Under the pieces are notes generated by a model. That model made no database searches. It was not told where the DNA came from and saw only the letters and a list, made by a program, of their open reading frames with translations. The position numbers and the translations under genes were made by a program. This document shows, in pieces, positions 13,401-25,739 of a DNA stretch of 64,000 bases (its first letter is position 1; each line of letters opens with the position of its first letter). The DNA is from Gymnogyps californianus (taxonomy: Eukaryota; Chordata; Aves; Accipitriformes; Cathartidae), in contig NC_059500.1 of assembly GCF_018139145.2 (NCBI RefSeq), positions 31,415,437 through 31,479,436 of the forward strand, given 5' to 3'.

Positions 13401-15469
13401 CAGGTGCATGGTGGGTCCCAGAGAAGGGCTGGAAACCAGCAGAGAATCCTTACATATTGCAACAGAAGCTCCCGAGTTGCTGAGGTCAAGCACTGATCTC
13501 TGCTAAAGGCAAACATTTCAGCAAAGAAAGGCAGGGTACTGGGTACCACGCAAAGCTATCTGGCCAGACTCTCAGTGGTGCCACCCAAGAAGATCCATTG
13601 CTGAGACCTCCTGAGAACCTGCCCCCACGCTTTACAATCGCATCGGGGGGAAAAAAAAAAGCAAATTACAGTACTGCTTAATAGATGATCCTATTCCCAA
13701 GGGAGTCCAGCAGCCTTAGGTATTCACAACAGGATCACCTTTTTCTCTCGGCCTCCAAAATGTGCATTTTCACATGGGTGCCTGGGATGCCTAGAATTTG
13801 TAAAGCAATGGAGCAAAATAGCGTTAATTAAAACTTAAGCAGAACCTGACAAATTCTCAGTAAACTAATCTGCATGCCTCAGCAGTCTCACCAAGAGTGC
13901 TCCGACCTCAACAAATGTGATGTTTAATGACTAAAAAACGCAGTGAAAAACTGCATTTGCTAAGCCCAGATGAGACTTAAAAAATATACCCTAATCCGTT
14001 TACAAGTATACATGGAAATAGAGAATAAATAATGAAAAAAGAAAAAAAAAATTGTCATTTTTGCAGTTCACTTTTTGACTTTTCCTATTGCTTCAAATCC
14101 TATTCTCTGCAATGACTTTGAAGAGGAATTATCCAGTTTCTGTGTCAAAGCTGGGAAACGCATTTTACAGGAATAATTTCTTTTTGAGCTCAGCAATTTA
14201 ACTGCAGTCTACAGCAACCAGAATATTTTAAAAGCTGGGGAAAAAAAGCTAAATGTCACCTCTTTGCCTTTTAAAGCACTGCACTCCATAATCACAAGAG
14301 GTTTGCTGGGCATGTTCCAGCCTGCCTTCAAAAAGCTCATCTAGACAACCCCGCCCTGACAGCCAAGCAGGGCCCATTTACAAATCTGCGCATTTTTTTT
14401 TGTTTCTGCTGCATGCTTCCTAATGCCGTTATCTAAGACAAGTTTTCTTCTCAAATGTGCATTCGGCATTCCCTGAATGAATTTGTTCTTCTCTCTTCTG
14501 CTTGTTTGTTTTAAACCACCAGAGCGTGATGAACAGCTGCAGAGATCTCCTGGCTTTGTTTCCCCTCCATGAGCTGTTGATCTATCACACTTGATTAATT
14601 CAAACAGTCCCTCCCAATGAGCACTATCATGCACCTGTCTACACTGAGTCTCCTAATACAGCATGCTGTACCACATCATTTTGGCTCCAGCAGCAGAAGG
14701 CATCTCTCTTCTTCAGGAAGAGGACTGAACGTTTGCTCCACTGTAGTTAAGCATGTACAACTTCTAAAGCCCCAGCGCTTGGGAAGCACTAGTGTTTTCT
14801 GTTCAGGACTCTGCAGTTTTTAGCAATGTTGCCAGGGTTAGGGGCCAACCTCCTGACTTCTAGCACAGAGCGGCCACTCTCAGTGGCAAATGCCAGATGT
14901 GTGCGCGTCCCAACATCACATGTGGAAACAGTCCCATCTGGTTTTGCTGCCTGGCTGCAACTGCAAGGATTGATTTGCTCCAACACCTTCCAGCATCTGA
15001 GAGCGCAACGTCTTCGTTACAGCCAACGGTGAGCACACCACGGGGAAAGCTGTTGCACGGTGGTCCTCAGTGGGGGAGGCAAGTCATGCGGCGCCTGTTA
15101 AGGTTGTCCTTTCTTTGATCGCGCCCTGTCCTGCCCACTGAACTGGCAGTTCAATAAGCTAGATTAATTGACTTGGACCCTTTGGGAAGTATGGCAGAGC
15201 ACAAATCCACTCAGGTGGTAATTTTTTTGATGTGTGGCCCTTCGACTACTTGGGCTGGAAACACCAGCACGTTTCTAAACAGTCCTTGCACTGATGTTGA
15301 TGTTTCTTTATGCATTAAGAATTACATCCATCAGGAAGGCTGCCCTATGCCAGGCACAACAAAAATAACAGCAACAAACAATTTTCAACTGGCCCTCAAC
15401 ATTCCCTCCCAAGGTGCTCTGCAGGGAAGGCCAGTTTGGTTGTACTGCTCTGCATAGGGGAAGGGCTCG

Positions 15470-15563
15470 GCAAAATGGGGGAGACCTGTCCAAGCTCACC
15501 CAGCAGGCCAGTGTCAAACCTGAGATTAAATCCCAGGGTGTTAAGTAACAGGTGAGCCAGCAC
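15470..15563 (-). repeat. MIR-like SINE relic
   Basis: The stretch CTGTCCAAGCTCACCCAGCA and what follows resemble the conserved MIR core in reverse orientation (in the consensus: ttgcccaaggtcacacagc, then a stretch ending in a loss-tolerant aaatcccagg). Divergence is high, and the call is from memory of the consensus. Confidence 0.4.
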
Positions 15564-17003
15564 TCTCTGCAGAGCCATGATGCCGCCCAGGCAAGAGGCT
15601 GGGAAGCAGGAAAAAGATTTCTACATCATCTTTCTACTCCCTGTGCCTGAACACTGCTGGCCACCTCGAGGGTCTGTGGCACAAACAGGGGGCTTTCAGG
15701 TATGGAAAGCTCTACCCATGGTGGTCTCTCCCTGTCCTGCACGCCCCTCTGAAAGCCAGGCACAGAGTACGCAGGAGCTGCAAGGTAGGCTGGTTCCCTG
15801 CGGGTGTAGGGTAGGGTCTGCCAAAGCTGAGGCTGCCTTGTGCTGGCCTCCAGGCATGGAGTAGCCAGGATGGCATCAAACCCTGGCCCGCAGCGACGAC
15901 ACATCTGTCCCCTTCTCTGGTCTGCACCAGCCTCTTTCACCTATATGTGAGCTAAAGCAGGAAAATGGAGAGCTGAGGAGAATCCCTTCCTGAAGAGAAA
16001 AGGCAAAGTGCTTTGTCACTAGCAGAGAAATTGCAAACACCTATCTGTGCACACTAACAAGGAAACTCCTGGAAGGGGGAGCATCAGGGCACAATATATC
16101 ATAAGGCTCTATATAGCAGCTAAGTGAGAGCGTATAGTTAAAAACTACACAGAGGCCCTTCGTCTTTAAAATACAATGCTAATGGCCGACATCTACAGCA
16201 GCCTCCTCCAGAAATAAATTTAAAGCCCAGGTAGTCATTCCGACTGGGTAATCCCTAATCTCCCTGACCGCAGAGACAGCACAGTTTTGGATACCCCCAA
16301 GCCTGCTAACTCAGGAGAAGACTCTTTGCTTGGAAGGAAGCAAACAGATTATTCCAATGCTGTCATCCCAGCATTGCCAGAGGTTTCCAGGTTTCATTCC
16401 TTCGCATTCGTGGGTCCAGGTTCAATGCAATAATGATAAGCAACAGTGACTATTTACTGTAGCACCCGCTGCTAAGTACCAGTACCAACACACTCTGCGT
16501 TGTCAGGAAACCAGTGTTCCCAGCACCCTAGGCTCTAGCCAGCCTTCTGCAGCTGCCCGTTTGCACAGCTTTTCTCACAGCTACAGCTCGCATTCACAGC
16601 ACTGCAGCATTTGTCCAGTTACTTTTCCCACCCACCACGTAAATAAAGTGACAAGTGACTTGAGAGATGAAAGCCACGTGCCGATGGGAGGAGATAAACG
16701 GGGAAGAGACGGAATATACATCACAGCGCTCTACCCCTCCCCCAGCTCCTTTAGAAACAGAACAACACAAAAAAGTCCCGATGCTTCAATTGCTAAATGA
16801 TAAATTAACAAAGCAAAGCAAAGCAGGAGCAAAGACATCTCCCACAATCTGCACAGAAACAGCAAAATATACAATAGAAAATGTCACTAACACCCCATTC
16901 AGGCAGATGCACTTATTTTTTGTGAATGACAGGTTAGTAAATGAAAAAATTTTGACCACCGGTACTTTGCTGCATGGCTGTTCCCCTAGTTGTCATTTCC
17001 AAC

Positions 17004-17216
17004 CTAAGTGACCTTCTGCTTAATGCTGGGTGTTTCTGGCCTGTAGTCCTTCCTCTCCGAGACATTGCGTTTCACCTTGGCACTAACTGGAGACTCCTGA
17101 TTCAATGAGGGACTCGAATGGGATTTCTTCAGTCCTGGCGCATCGTTCTCTCCTCCACTCAGCAGCTCCTTCACCCCTTCTTTCAGGAGGCCAACATAAA
17201 TCTCATAGCGATTTTT
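17004..17216 (-). CDS. PSD3: PSD3 terminal coding exon with stop codon
   Basis: A 213-nt coding part: 70 codons and TAG at 17006-17004. It begins [20 protein letters not shown], continuing the coiled coil. A short acidic variable stretch (GGENDAPG) follows, then the conserved Ser-rich [20 protein letters not shown], and it ends [12 protein letters not shown]. The acceptor is TTCATTTCCCAG. Length and end match the PSD3 C-terminus as I know it, so the coding region is complete at this end and shows no frameshift. The 3' UTR follows directly. Confidence 0.96.
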   Translation of the reverse strand, partial: KNRYEIYVGLLKEGVKELLSGGENDAPGLKKSHSSPSLNQESPVSAKVKRNVSERKDYRPETPSIKQKVT

Positions 17217-20200
17217 CTGGGAAATGAAAAGAAAGGCCCGAATCAGTCTGGAAGAAATTCTGCAGAAGCACTTGAGAGACTGTCTGGATAACTTAATGGT
17301 TTCTGCTGGCCTTGAAAGCCAGGAGTCTAATATGGATGCGAACAATGGTGGCTAATGTAAATTACACCATACAAAAAGGATTTCAGGCAGGCTGAGCCCA
17401 GGGGTGCTGTGCAATTAGAGGCACTCAGTTCTGCAGCACCCAGATCCCGGTGCTCTGCTGAACAATGGCTCCCAGCTAGTTGGAGCACATGGTGATTTCC
17501 GAGTAACAACACCAAGCAAGAGCTTGCTGACCTTACTCATGCTGAGTCATATTCTGTGCTCACACATACTGAGATGTTATGTGCCCCACGCAAGCAAGGA
17601 GATAAAGTGCAACAAACTAAGGCACAACAAAAATCCTGCTCTGCTTGGCTACAGCTGTCCCCTGTGACCCTCCACTCCTGCCAGCAGGTCCTGCTTTCCT
17701 TGCTTCAGCCCACGGAGGAGAAACCAAAGCAGGGTCCTGCTAAGCTCAGACTGTACCAGCTTGGCCACCACTAAGCCAGTGAGAGGATGCTCTGCAAGGC
17801 CAGACGTTAACAAAAAGGAGCAGATGAGAGGGCTATGAGAGCAGCACGGCATGTTCCCCTGACAGGGCCACTCATGCTGAATGATGAAGGTTGCTCTCTG
17901 TCCAGACACTTGTATTTTTCAACTGGAAAAAGTTCACTTTACTGTGCCCCATGCCCACTTGTTCTGTTCCTTGTCTGGACCAGAGTTTTCCCTCTCCAAC
18001 TGGAAGATTTCGCTCTGTGTGCCACAATAACATCTTTCTGCACAGCACATCTCAGCAACCAACAAAGTGAGGGTACCTTAACAGAAGATCCTTGCAGGGC
18101 TTCAAAAACAGAAGCTGGGGCAGGAGGTCCTGAGAACAGAGCAACCCACCTCCCGGGATTTGTTTAATAACCTGCCCCTGATATATCCACCAAAGACATG
18201 GTGCAGGCATTGTAATTAAGGTGATCTCAGTGGGCCGGGGGCCAGGGAAGGAGGACGTAAACATCCGTACTGATTGTTAATTTATATTTCAAAGTGGCAA
18301 AACAGCTGCCAAACTATTATGTTCCTGACAGAGGAAAAAGTGTTTAAGAAAAATTCTCCCAATTTGTAATAAAATAATAAAGTTCTGGTAATAACGCTTA
18401 TTCAAGGGCAGGAAGTCAAAAAGCTTGGTAACTGCTTTGAAGTGTGGAATATAAAGGAAAAAAAAAAGGGGAGAACGTGACTGTGTTTCCAAAGATTCCT
18501 TTGAATAAACAAAACCTCATAGAGGAGGATCATAAAAGAATCCACCTAAAAATTAAATAAAAAAGCATTCTTATTATTCCATATCTGGAGCTCCAGCTCC
18601 ACAATGCGAGAGACAAACACATGAAGCAGGTAGGATGTGTCATTTAATAAAAAAGGAAATGGAGAAACAGCAAGCAGAACCCTAATGATGATGCACTGGG
18701 CTGATTCATCACACAATGAATGGGACACCTCTGCAAAAGAGAATGCAAGCCAGTGCTCTAAGCCTGGGATCAGCATAATATTCATCAAGGGAGAGAGGGA
18801 CTTCACTGCCATACGGACTTCTGCTTTTTGTTGGTCCAGTAAACACCACTAGGGTCACAAGACCCGGCAATCAGAATGGAAATCCTGGACTAGTTTCTGC
18901 CCTGCATGTCTGCCAATGGCCATTTTGCCCTGGACTTTGTGGGCCCATGATTTCTATTGCAATTAAGCAATGCATTTGGAAGTTTCTATTTTGATTTCAA
19001 CTGCAATACACTTGTTCTTACAGTGATCTGACATTTGAACCTAGGTATTAAAGCTGGTGCAAATTCTTCCTTAAAAGAAATTATTCTGGAAAATTCTGTC
19101 AAGAAAGTAAAAACACAAAAGTTAAAACCATTCAAAAGCTTCTCCAACATTATCTCTGAAGACTGAATGCACATAATAAAGAGGAGATGAGGTAGCCACC
19201 CATCAAATTTCTAGCTTCACCTCTCACCTGACAGCACTCAAAAGATCTCTCTCAAACCATAAACTTGCTGCAATGAGCAACCATCATCTGGAGCAGTACT
19301 TCCTCAGACAGCAAGCAATGAGAAATGTTCCTTTCTTGGTGTCTACAAGGAAAGACACCAGCAAGAAGAAATGCTCCTGGCTGTATCCCTAAACAAGGAC
19401 CAGGCACCTCCTGGTTCACCTCCCCTCAGAAGGAAACACCATCTCACTTGTCTTTCATCAGGAACAAGAATGAAGGGAATGCAGGTGGGTGAACAAAAAG
19501 GAATTACAAGGGCCTACAGAAAAGGAATCTGGCTTCTTCCTTCCTAATGGGACTATGCTGCTTCCTTTGGGACTCGCAGGCCCTTTTGGTGTGCTTCTGG
19601 AGATGTATCAGCATGGCCCTTTGTACGCGGACGCAAGGTCTGGTCTGCAGTGTCAGCCTGAAAGAGCCAAGTACAAAAAATACTGCCTCACCTGCCTCTT
19701 GCCCTTTTACTTTGACCCCATGCAGCAAAGTCTGTCACCAGCTCCTGCCTGACCCTGACGGGACTTTGTTCTGAAGGGAAGGTGAGGAAACCCCAAAACC
19801 AGGGGAAAGTTTCCATTCAGGATTTTCATATAGCTCACCTTTTTTTTTTTAACTGCCTATTGATTGTTCAACATGGCCTGCAAAATCTGTGCCAAGTGTG
19901 AAGGTAACACAGCATTGCACAGCAGCACCTTGAATCACCATCTCTCGCACACAACTGAAGTTGGTGCTACCACTTGTCTGCCTAGACAGGCACTCCTGCA
20001 GTGCTGATCACATATCTGAACTGCACAGTTCAATTGTTCAAGGCTTTCACTAGGGAAGAATACATCTTTTGTTTCCTAGGCTGTACTGGTTCTGCTTTGT
20101 ACTGAGGTACCTGAGGAGTATTTCTCTAAAGACCACCATGATAAAATTGAGAGAAAACAGAAAAAACCCACAACAATCTCCTTCTCCATCAATCTTTCTA

Positions 20201-20453
20201 AAATCATCTAACACTCCAGACTACATTTCATCCTAACTCATCATGCTTCTAGAAGTGACAGAAAATAAACTTTGTGTCAAGGACCCAAAGCCAAGAAACT
20301 CTTTGCTCTCCCAAGTTGCACAAGACCCCCTACAGAGTGAAAGTGCGTGGCTTGCTGTGTACATCTGAGTGCTGTGTTCAAAACTGACATTGTGCCATTG
20401 CTCACAACCCTTCAATCTCGATTGTTCAGCCAGTTTCCAAACCACCTTCTGCC

Positions 20454-21411
20454 TGTCGTGGTTTAGGCCCAGCTGGCAACAAAGCACCATGCGGCCGCTC
20501 GCTCACTCCTCCCTCCCGGTGGGATGGGGAGGAGAAAATACAACAAAAGGCTCGTGAATCGAGACAAGGACACGGAGGGATCACTCACCAATTGTGGTCA
20601 CAGGCAAAACAGACTCGACTTGGGGAAAAAGAAATCAATTTAATTTGTTACCAATCAAATCAGAGTAGGATAATGAGAAAGAGAACCATATCTTAAAAAC
20701 ACACCTTCCCCCCACCCCTCCCTTCTTCCCGGGCTCAGCTTTGCTCCCAATTTTCTCTACCTCCTCCCTCCCCAGCGGCGCAGGGGGACGGGAATGGGGG
20801 TTGCGGTCAGTTCGTCACACACTGTTTCTGCCGCTCCTTCTTCTTCACGGGGAGGACTCCTCACACTCTTCCCCTGTTCCAGCATGGGGTCCCTCCCACG
20901 GGGGTCAGCCCTCCACGAGCTTCTCCAACGCGAGTCCTTTCCACAGACTGCAGTCCTCCACGAACTGCTCCAGCGTGGGCTTTCCCATGGAGTCACAGCC
21001 TTCTCCAGGCCCAGCCACCTGCTCCGGCGTGGAGTCCTCCACGGGCTGCAGAGGAATCTCTGCTCCGCCGTTAACCTCCCTGGGCTGCAGGGAGACAGCC
21101 TGCCATCTCACCACGGGCTGCAGGGGAATCTCTGCTCCAGCACACCTCCTCCCTCTTCTTCTTCACTGACCTCAGTGTCTGCATGGTTGTTCCTCTCACA
21201 TCCCACTCCTCTCTCCGCTGCAGGTCTTTTTTCAGCAGTCTTTCCCCTTAAATATGCTATCACAGAGGTGCTGCCACTGTCGCTGATGGCCTCAGCCTTG
21301 GCCAGCGGCAGGTCCGACTTGGAGCCAGGGAAGCTTCTAGCAGCTTCTCACAGGAGCCACCCCTGTAGTCCCTCCCCCAATACCAAACCCCCACCACACA
21401 AACCCAACACA
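20454..21411 (-). mobile_element. Solo LTR of an endogenous retrovirus, about 0.96 kb
   Basis: Plus-strand ends are TGTCGTGGTTTAGGCCCAGC on the left and CCCAACACA on the right, as expected for a TG...CA-bounded LTR read on either strand. The first 90 bases match the reverse complement of the 3' ends of the two other LTRs in this window (for example GCACCATGC, GCTCGCTCACTCCTCC and GTGGGATGGGGAGGAGAA), so this copy is probably inserted in minus orientation. The interior has GC-rich imperfect repeats at 20880-21145. No internal retroviral genes remain beside it. A target-site duplication is not visible: left flank CTGCC, right flank CTGTT. I recognise the family as a common avian LTR but cannot name the subfamily. 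Confidence 0.75.
20880..21145. repeat. Imperfect GC-rich tandem units inside the LTR
   Basis: Units of roughly 40-60 bases recur, with recognisable pieces such as CTCCACGAGCTTCTCCAACG, CTCCACGAACTGCTCCAGCG and two copies of GGGCTGCAG(A/G)GGAATCTCTG. Copies differ by substitutions and length. The open frame on the plus strand through this region (20794-21426) is a by-product of the repeat and shows no known domain. Confidence 0.7.
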
Positions 21412-23100
21412 CTGTTGATTTCCTAGTCCACACTTTATCAGATTGTCTATGAGGATGTTAGAGGAGACAATGTCAAAATCATTGTTAAAGTCAAGAAAAA
21501 ACAACATCCACTGGTCTCCCCTCATCTATCACACCAGACATCTCATTGTAAAAGGCTATCATGTTGGTCAGGCATGATTTCCCCTTCATAAAGCCATGCT
21601 GATTACTCACAATCACCTTCTTGTCTTTAATGTGTTTGGAAGTGATTTCCAGGAGAATTTGCTCCATCGCCTTCCCATGGACAAAGAAGCAGCTGACCAG
21701 CCTGTAGTTTCCTGGACCTTCCTCCTTGCCTTTCCTGAAGACAGGAATGACATTTGCTTTCCTCCAGTCCTCATGGACCTCCCATGATCACCATGACCTT
21801 TCAAAGGTAATCGAGAGTGGCCTTGCAATGACATCATCCAGCTCCCTCAGCACTCATGGGTGCATCCCATCAGATCCCATGGACTTGCATATGTCCAGTT
21901 TAAATACTCCCTAACTTTATCATCCTTCACCAAGGGTAAGTCTTCCTTGCTCCAGATTTTCCCACTGGGCTCATGTATTTGTGACTGCTGAAAGCTGGTC
22001 TTACCAGTAGAGACCCAGACAAAGACGACATTGAGTACCCTGGCCTTTCCCCGTTCTTTGTGACCAAGTCCCCTGCCCCATTATGGGCCCCAACTAGGGC
22101 CTATATTTTCCCTAGCTGTCCTGCTGTTAACATACCTGTAGAAACCTTTCTTCTTGCCCTTCACATCTTTTGCCAGATTCAACTCCACATGGGCTTTGGC
22201 TTTCCTAAATGCAATCCTACATGCTTGGACAGTATCTCTGTTCCTCCTGTGTCACCTGCCACTGCTTCCACCTCCTGCATGCTTCCTTTTTATGGTGGAG
22301 TTTTTCCAGGAGCAACTTGATCATCCATGAAGGCCTTCAGCCATCTTTGCTTGGTTTCTTGCTTGTCAGGGTGAACCATTGCTGAGCTTAAAGGAGGCGA
22401 TCCTTGAAAAGTGACCAGCTCTCCCAAAGCCCTCTTCCCCCCAAGGCCGTATCTAATAGGATTCTTCCAAGCAGTTCTCTGAACAGGCCAAAGTCAGCTC
22501 TCCTGAAGTCCAGGGTTGTGATCCTACTTTTTACTTCGACCCCTCCTTTCAGGATCATGAAGTCCAACATCTCGTGGTCACTACTGCCATGGTTGCCCCT
22601 GACCTTCATATCCCCAATCAGTTCTTCCTAGTTTATAAGTGAGAGATCCAGCAAAGTGCCTCTCCTTGTCTGCTCCTCAGTCACCTGTGTTAGGAAGTTG
22701 TTGTCAACGCACTCCAGAAACATCCTGGATTGCTTGTGCTCTGCTGTGTTGTCCCTCCAGCAGATATAGGGGTGGCTGAAGTTTTGCCTTGAGGACCAGG
22801 GCCTGCAAACACAAGGTTTCTTCCAGTTTTTTGAAAAAGGCCTAGCAGCCAGTCACCACAATGACACTCATCTTGGTGTGCCTGCTAATCCTGACCCACA
22901 AGCTCTGAGCTGGCTCATCACCCTTCCTTAGGCAAAGTTTCATGTGTGAAAATACTCACACATAAAGGGTGAGTAGCCATCCCTGTCTGTCGTATCTAAA
23001 AAGCCTGTATCCATTCATGGCAGGACTTCAGTTGTGAGCTATCCCATCACCTCACTTCAGCCCTGTTTTACCAATTATGTAGTCTCTCCTGTTCACATCA
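21412..23100 (-). mobile_element. Degenerate CR1 LINE fragment, ORF2 (EN end to RT)
   Basis: Read on the minus strand, short frames match CR1 ORF2. At 22609-22388 there is SDHEMLDFMILKGG followed by SRITTLDFRRADFGLFRELL, the segment between endonuclease and reverse transcriptase. Around 21620-21540 there is QHGFMKGKSCLTNMIAFY-type coding, and at 21510-21425 FLDFNNDFDIVSSNILIDNL, the RT palm strand before the catalytic region. Frames are broken by stops and shifts, so it is inactive. The 3' part is missing exactly where the LTR begins. The upper boundary near 23100 is approximate. Confidence 0.85.
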
Positions 23101-24029
23101 TTGTGTACCCTTTGCTTGCCAGCCCTGTCCACCACTTCCTCATTTGATTGTTGGTCAGATCATTTCACGTATGTGCAATGTGGAAGAACAAACTGGCCAA
23201 CTGTGTTTTCTATACAAAACAGTAGCAAAACACCTATGCAAAACATCTCAAGATCACTGTATGCAATGTGGCCCAGAGCTACAGCAAAGTCAAACCCAAC
23301 ACAGTGGTTACAACCTTCTGCAAAAGCAAAAGTACACAACCAGTCAAGCCCAGGAGTAAAAAGAGCTCCTCCAAAAGAAACTCATATGGCAGCAGGCTTA
23401 CTTCAGTTCTGGAGGCTTGTGTTGCCTCCAACATCTCCTCTGGTGGTCTCTCTGACTTTTGTCTTAACTGCTCTTTCTCTTCTTCAGACTATGGATTTTT
23501 CTTGCCAGGCAGTGCCTACCTAGAGTAGCATCCTTTCAGACCCAAGGCAACATTGACTTGCAGTTCTGGGGCAAAAAGCTCAAAGGTGCAGCCATCAAAA
23601 GTACCAGGCATCTGCTGGGTTGCCAGCCCCCTCCCACATAGCCCTACAATGTGGCAGACACCATGATGGATAAAAGCTGCTGTCAGATACTCAGAACAAT
23701 CTCCTAATGCAGCTGCCTAAGTTGCATTACTCAATCCTGTGATCTTTAATTCTACCCTTTTCCTGCTTGTCCTGACATCCAGCTCACTGGTACACAACAC
23801 AAATGGCTCTGATGAGGCATGCCTATGACAATAATTTTAGAAGAGCAGTTCCTTCAGAACATACCAATGGGAGACATTTATGATGATCCGTATTACTGCA
23901 GAATGCAGTCATTCCGTAAAGACTGAGGTGCCAACACACTAGGCAACACATAGTCTTACAACACAAGACAGTTCCTGCCTGAAGACTTTATCATCTCTTC
24001 AAATAGATACATCAGGCAAGGACAGAGGG

Positions 24030-24120
24030 TCACATTTTTATCCTCCATTTTACTGATGAGGAGCTAAATTCATGCCTAAGGTCACAGGAAGTCCTTATCA
24101 GAAAGAGGAGCCACATCTCT
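24030..24120 (-). repeat. MIR-like SINE relic
   Basis: TCCTCCATTTTACTGATGAG and the following AAGGTCACAGGAAGTC resemble the reverse-oriented MIR core (consensus: attttacagatgagg ... aaggtcacac). It lies about 160 bases from the coiled-coil exon of PSD3. Confidence 0.55.
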
Positions 24121-24276
24121 GCTTCTGGGATTGCTGGGACATATCTGTCTAACAAGAATATACTCCTTGGTGAAGTAAGGTGAAAAATGCAGAACTTTAG
24201 GACTGTACCCCAAGTATAAGACCAGCTGCCCCATCCACATCCAAAAATTAAAAGTAATAATGTTTCCCATACATAC

Positions 24277-24420
24277 CTCAAACTCCAGATAGTGGTCCTT
24301 CAGTTTGTAATCATCTACTTCCTTGCCTTTGAGCTTCTTGTCAGGAGGATAGGAGCGATGTTCGGCAAGCTCAGTGGAGATCTGCTTCAGCTTAGTTTCA
24401 TGGGACTTCAGCTGTTCATC
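24277..24420 (-). CDS. PSD3: PSD3 exon: coiled-coil region after PH
   Basis: A 144-nt exon of exactly 48 codons, phase 0 at both ends. It starts DEQLKSHETKLKQISTELAE, continues HRSYPPDKKLKGKEVDDYKL and ends KDHYLEFE. The heptad-like spacing of Leu/Ile/Leu and high charge fit the C-terminal coiled coil of EFA6 proteins, which is implicated in actin and membrane organisation. The acceptor is GTTTCTGAAG and the donor GTATGT. A MIR-like SINE relic lies about 160 bases downstream in the following intron. Confidence 0.95.
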
Positions 24421-24513
24421 CTTCAGAAACACATTAGGCACTTAAGTGACAGAATCTAAAATATTCAATAAGCAAAGGAAAATAGAGAAATCCCTGTACA
24501 ATAATACCATGTA

Positions 24514-24556
24514 GTTTCTTTTTCTTTCTCTCTTTCTTTCTCTCCTTCTTTCCTTT
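24514..24556. repeat. C/T-rich polypyrimidine tract
   Basis: A stretch made almost entirely of TTTC, TCTC and CTTT steps on the plus strand. On the transcribed (minus) sense it is purine-rich, so it is not a splice acceptor tract for PSD3. Confidence 0.8.
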
Positions 24557-25739
24557 AACTGATTTTAATTAGATTGATACAGTCTGTTATCCAGAGTTCT
24601 GTCCCCAACAGCTCTCTCAAAGGCACCCAAGCACAGTGGCCAAGTTTGCAGAAAAACTCAGCAGCTAGCAGATGCCACCGGGAAGGATAGCAAACCTGTC
24701 ATCCCTTGCCTTGCTGAGAGCAACGGAAGCAGCTTGCTGCAGAGCATTACTGACAACATGACACTTCTGCTCTAATACATTTTTTGGCAAATTAATTAAG
24801 GCTGTTGTGTATGCAGTCAGACCAAGGGCAGAATGAGACAGGCGAAGACCCTGTCTCAGGTCTTTGCAATGTAAAAGTAGTTCCTTCCAGGACAGAAAGG
24901 ACATGGAGTCAGAGTCCTTCCTTCCATTTCTGCACTACCAAATGCTCTCTGGTCTGCAGTTTCCGTTTGTTCAGAACAATACAATGGATCCAGGAGAGGA
25001 AGGGCTGTCCGATCCCCAAAAGGTATCTCATTTTGCTGAACTGCTACCAGCTTTTATCCCACTGTGCAGTTGGAAAAAGTGAGGAGCTGCTACTCCCCCT
25101 TTCTAGGCAATTTCCTTTATCCTAATCCCAGGCCCACTCACTTCCTCCAGTCCATCTGTCAGCTAACAGTCCCTCAGCTCAGAAGGTTTCCAGCTCCTGC
25201 AGCATGGCCTTCTGGCCATTTCTAGGCTTGGATCTGAAATTATGTTTGAATTAGGTTAAGTCCAAAATATGGACACGATCATGCAGATCTCAGTGACTTA
25301 GCCAGAGTCGTAACAGCAGGTAGTGCCCAGCTCAGCTCCCGCCTATGTACCTAGCCTCAGAGGAGGGGACAGCTGCCTGTAGTTGTCCCCCAGTGGTGTG
25401 GCTGCACAGCTTGTAGCTTCAAGCCTAGCTCGGACATGCCTGCACTTCACTGTGAGTCACACCAGGGATGGAGCCTCTCAGCTCACTGAGCTGGAGCTGC
25501 GGAAAAGAGCAGAAAGGGGGAAAACTTCTACAGAGCATGATAGTTGAGCCCCAGCTAATCTCATGTTTCAACTCTTTTGCAAGAGAACTGAAGAAAGAAA
25601 CGTGGGATAATTTGCCTCCGCCTATACATGGTAGAGCTCAAACCACTCGCTATTGGCTGCCAAAAATTCTTGTTGCTGTTAGTAACTACCCTGGATCTGC
25701 TTGCTCGCTCTATTAGTGCCCAATCACTCTTTACATTGT

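Larger units (their letters stand above)
7470..17003 (-). other. PSD3: Candidate long PSD3 3' UTR
   Basis: After the stop codon I see no other gene for about 9.5 kb. The sequence is mostly unique, with AT-rich stretches (13790-14290 and 7480-7900) of the kind seen in vertebrate 3' UTRs. A canonical AATAAA reads on the minus strand at 7493-7488. About 15-20 bases downstream is a CA cleavage context, followed by a T-rich element. Other possible signals are AATAAA at 11660-11655 and ATTAAA at 13928-13923, so shorter forms are possible. A MIR-like relic lies at 15470-15563. The 3' UTR could end far earlier, since no transcript evidence is available here. Confidence 0.4.
17217..24276 (-). other. 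PSD3: PSD3 intron with LTR and CR1 insertions
   Basis: This intron lies between the terminal exon and the coiled-coil exon. 17217-20453 shows no recognised repeat or exon. 20454-21411 is an LTR, 21412 to about 23100 a CR1 fragment, and 24030-24120 a MIR-like relic. The remainder (about 23100-24030) is unassigned. Confidence 0.85.

Noticed and set aside
20449..21416. Target-site duplication for the 20454 LTR
   Set aside because: The flanks CTGCC and CTGTT share only three bases, and shifting the ends to other CA positions does not give a match of five or six.
20794..21426. 210-codon frame on the plus strand
   Set aside because: It lies wholly inside the GC-rich tandem part of the LTR; its length reflects the repeat's lack of stop codons, not a gene.
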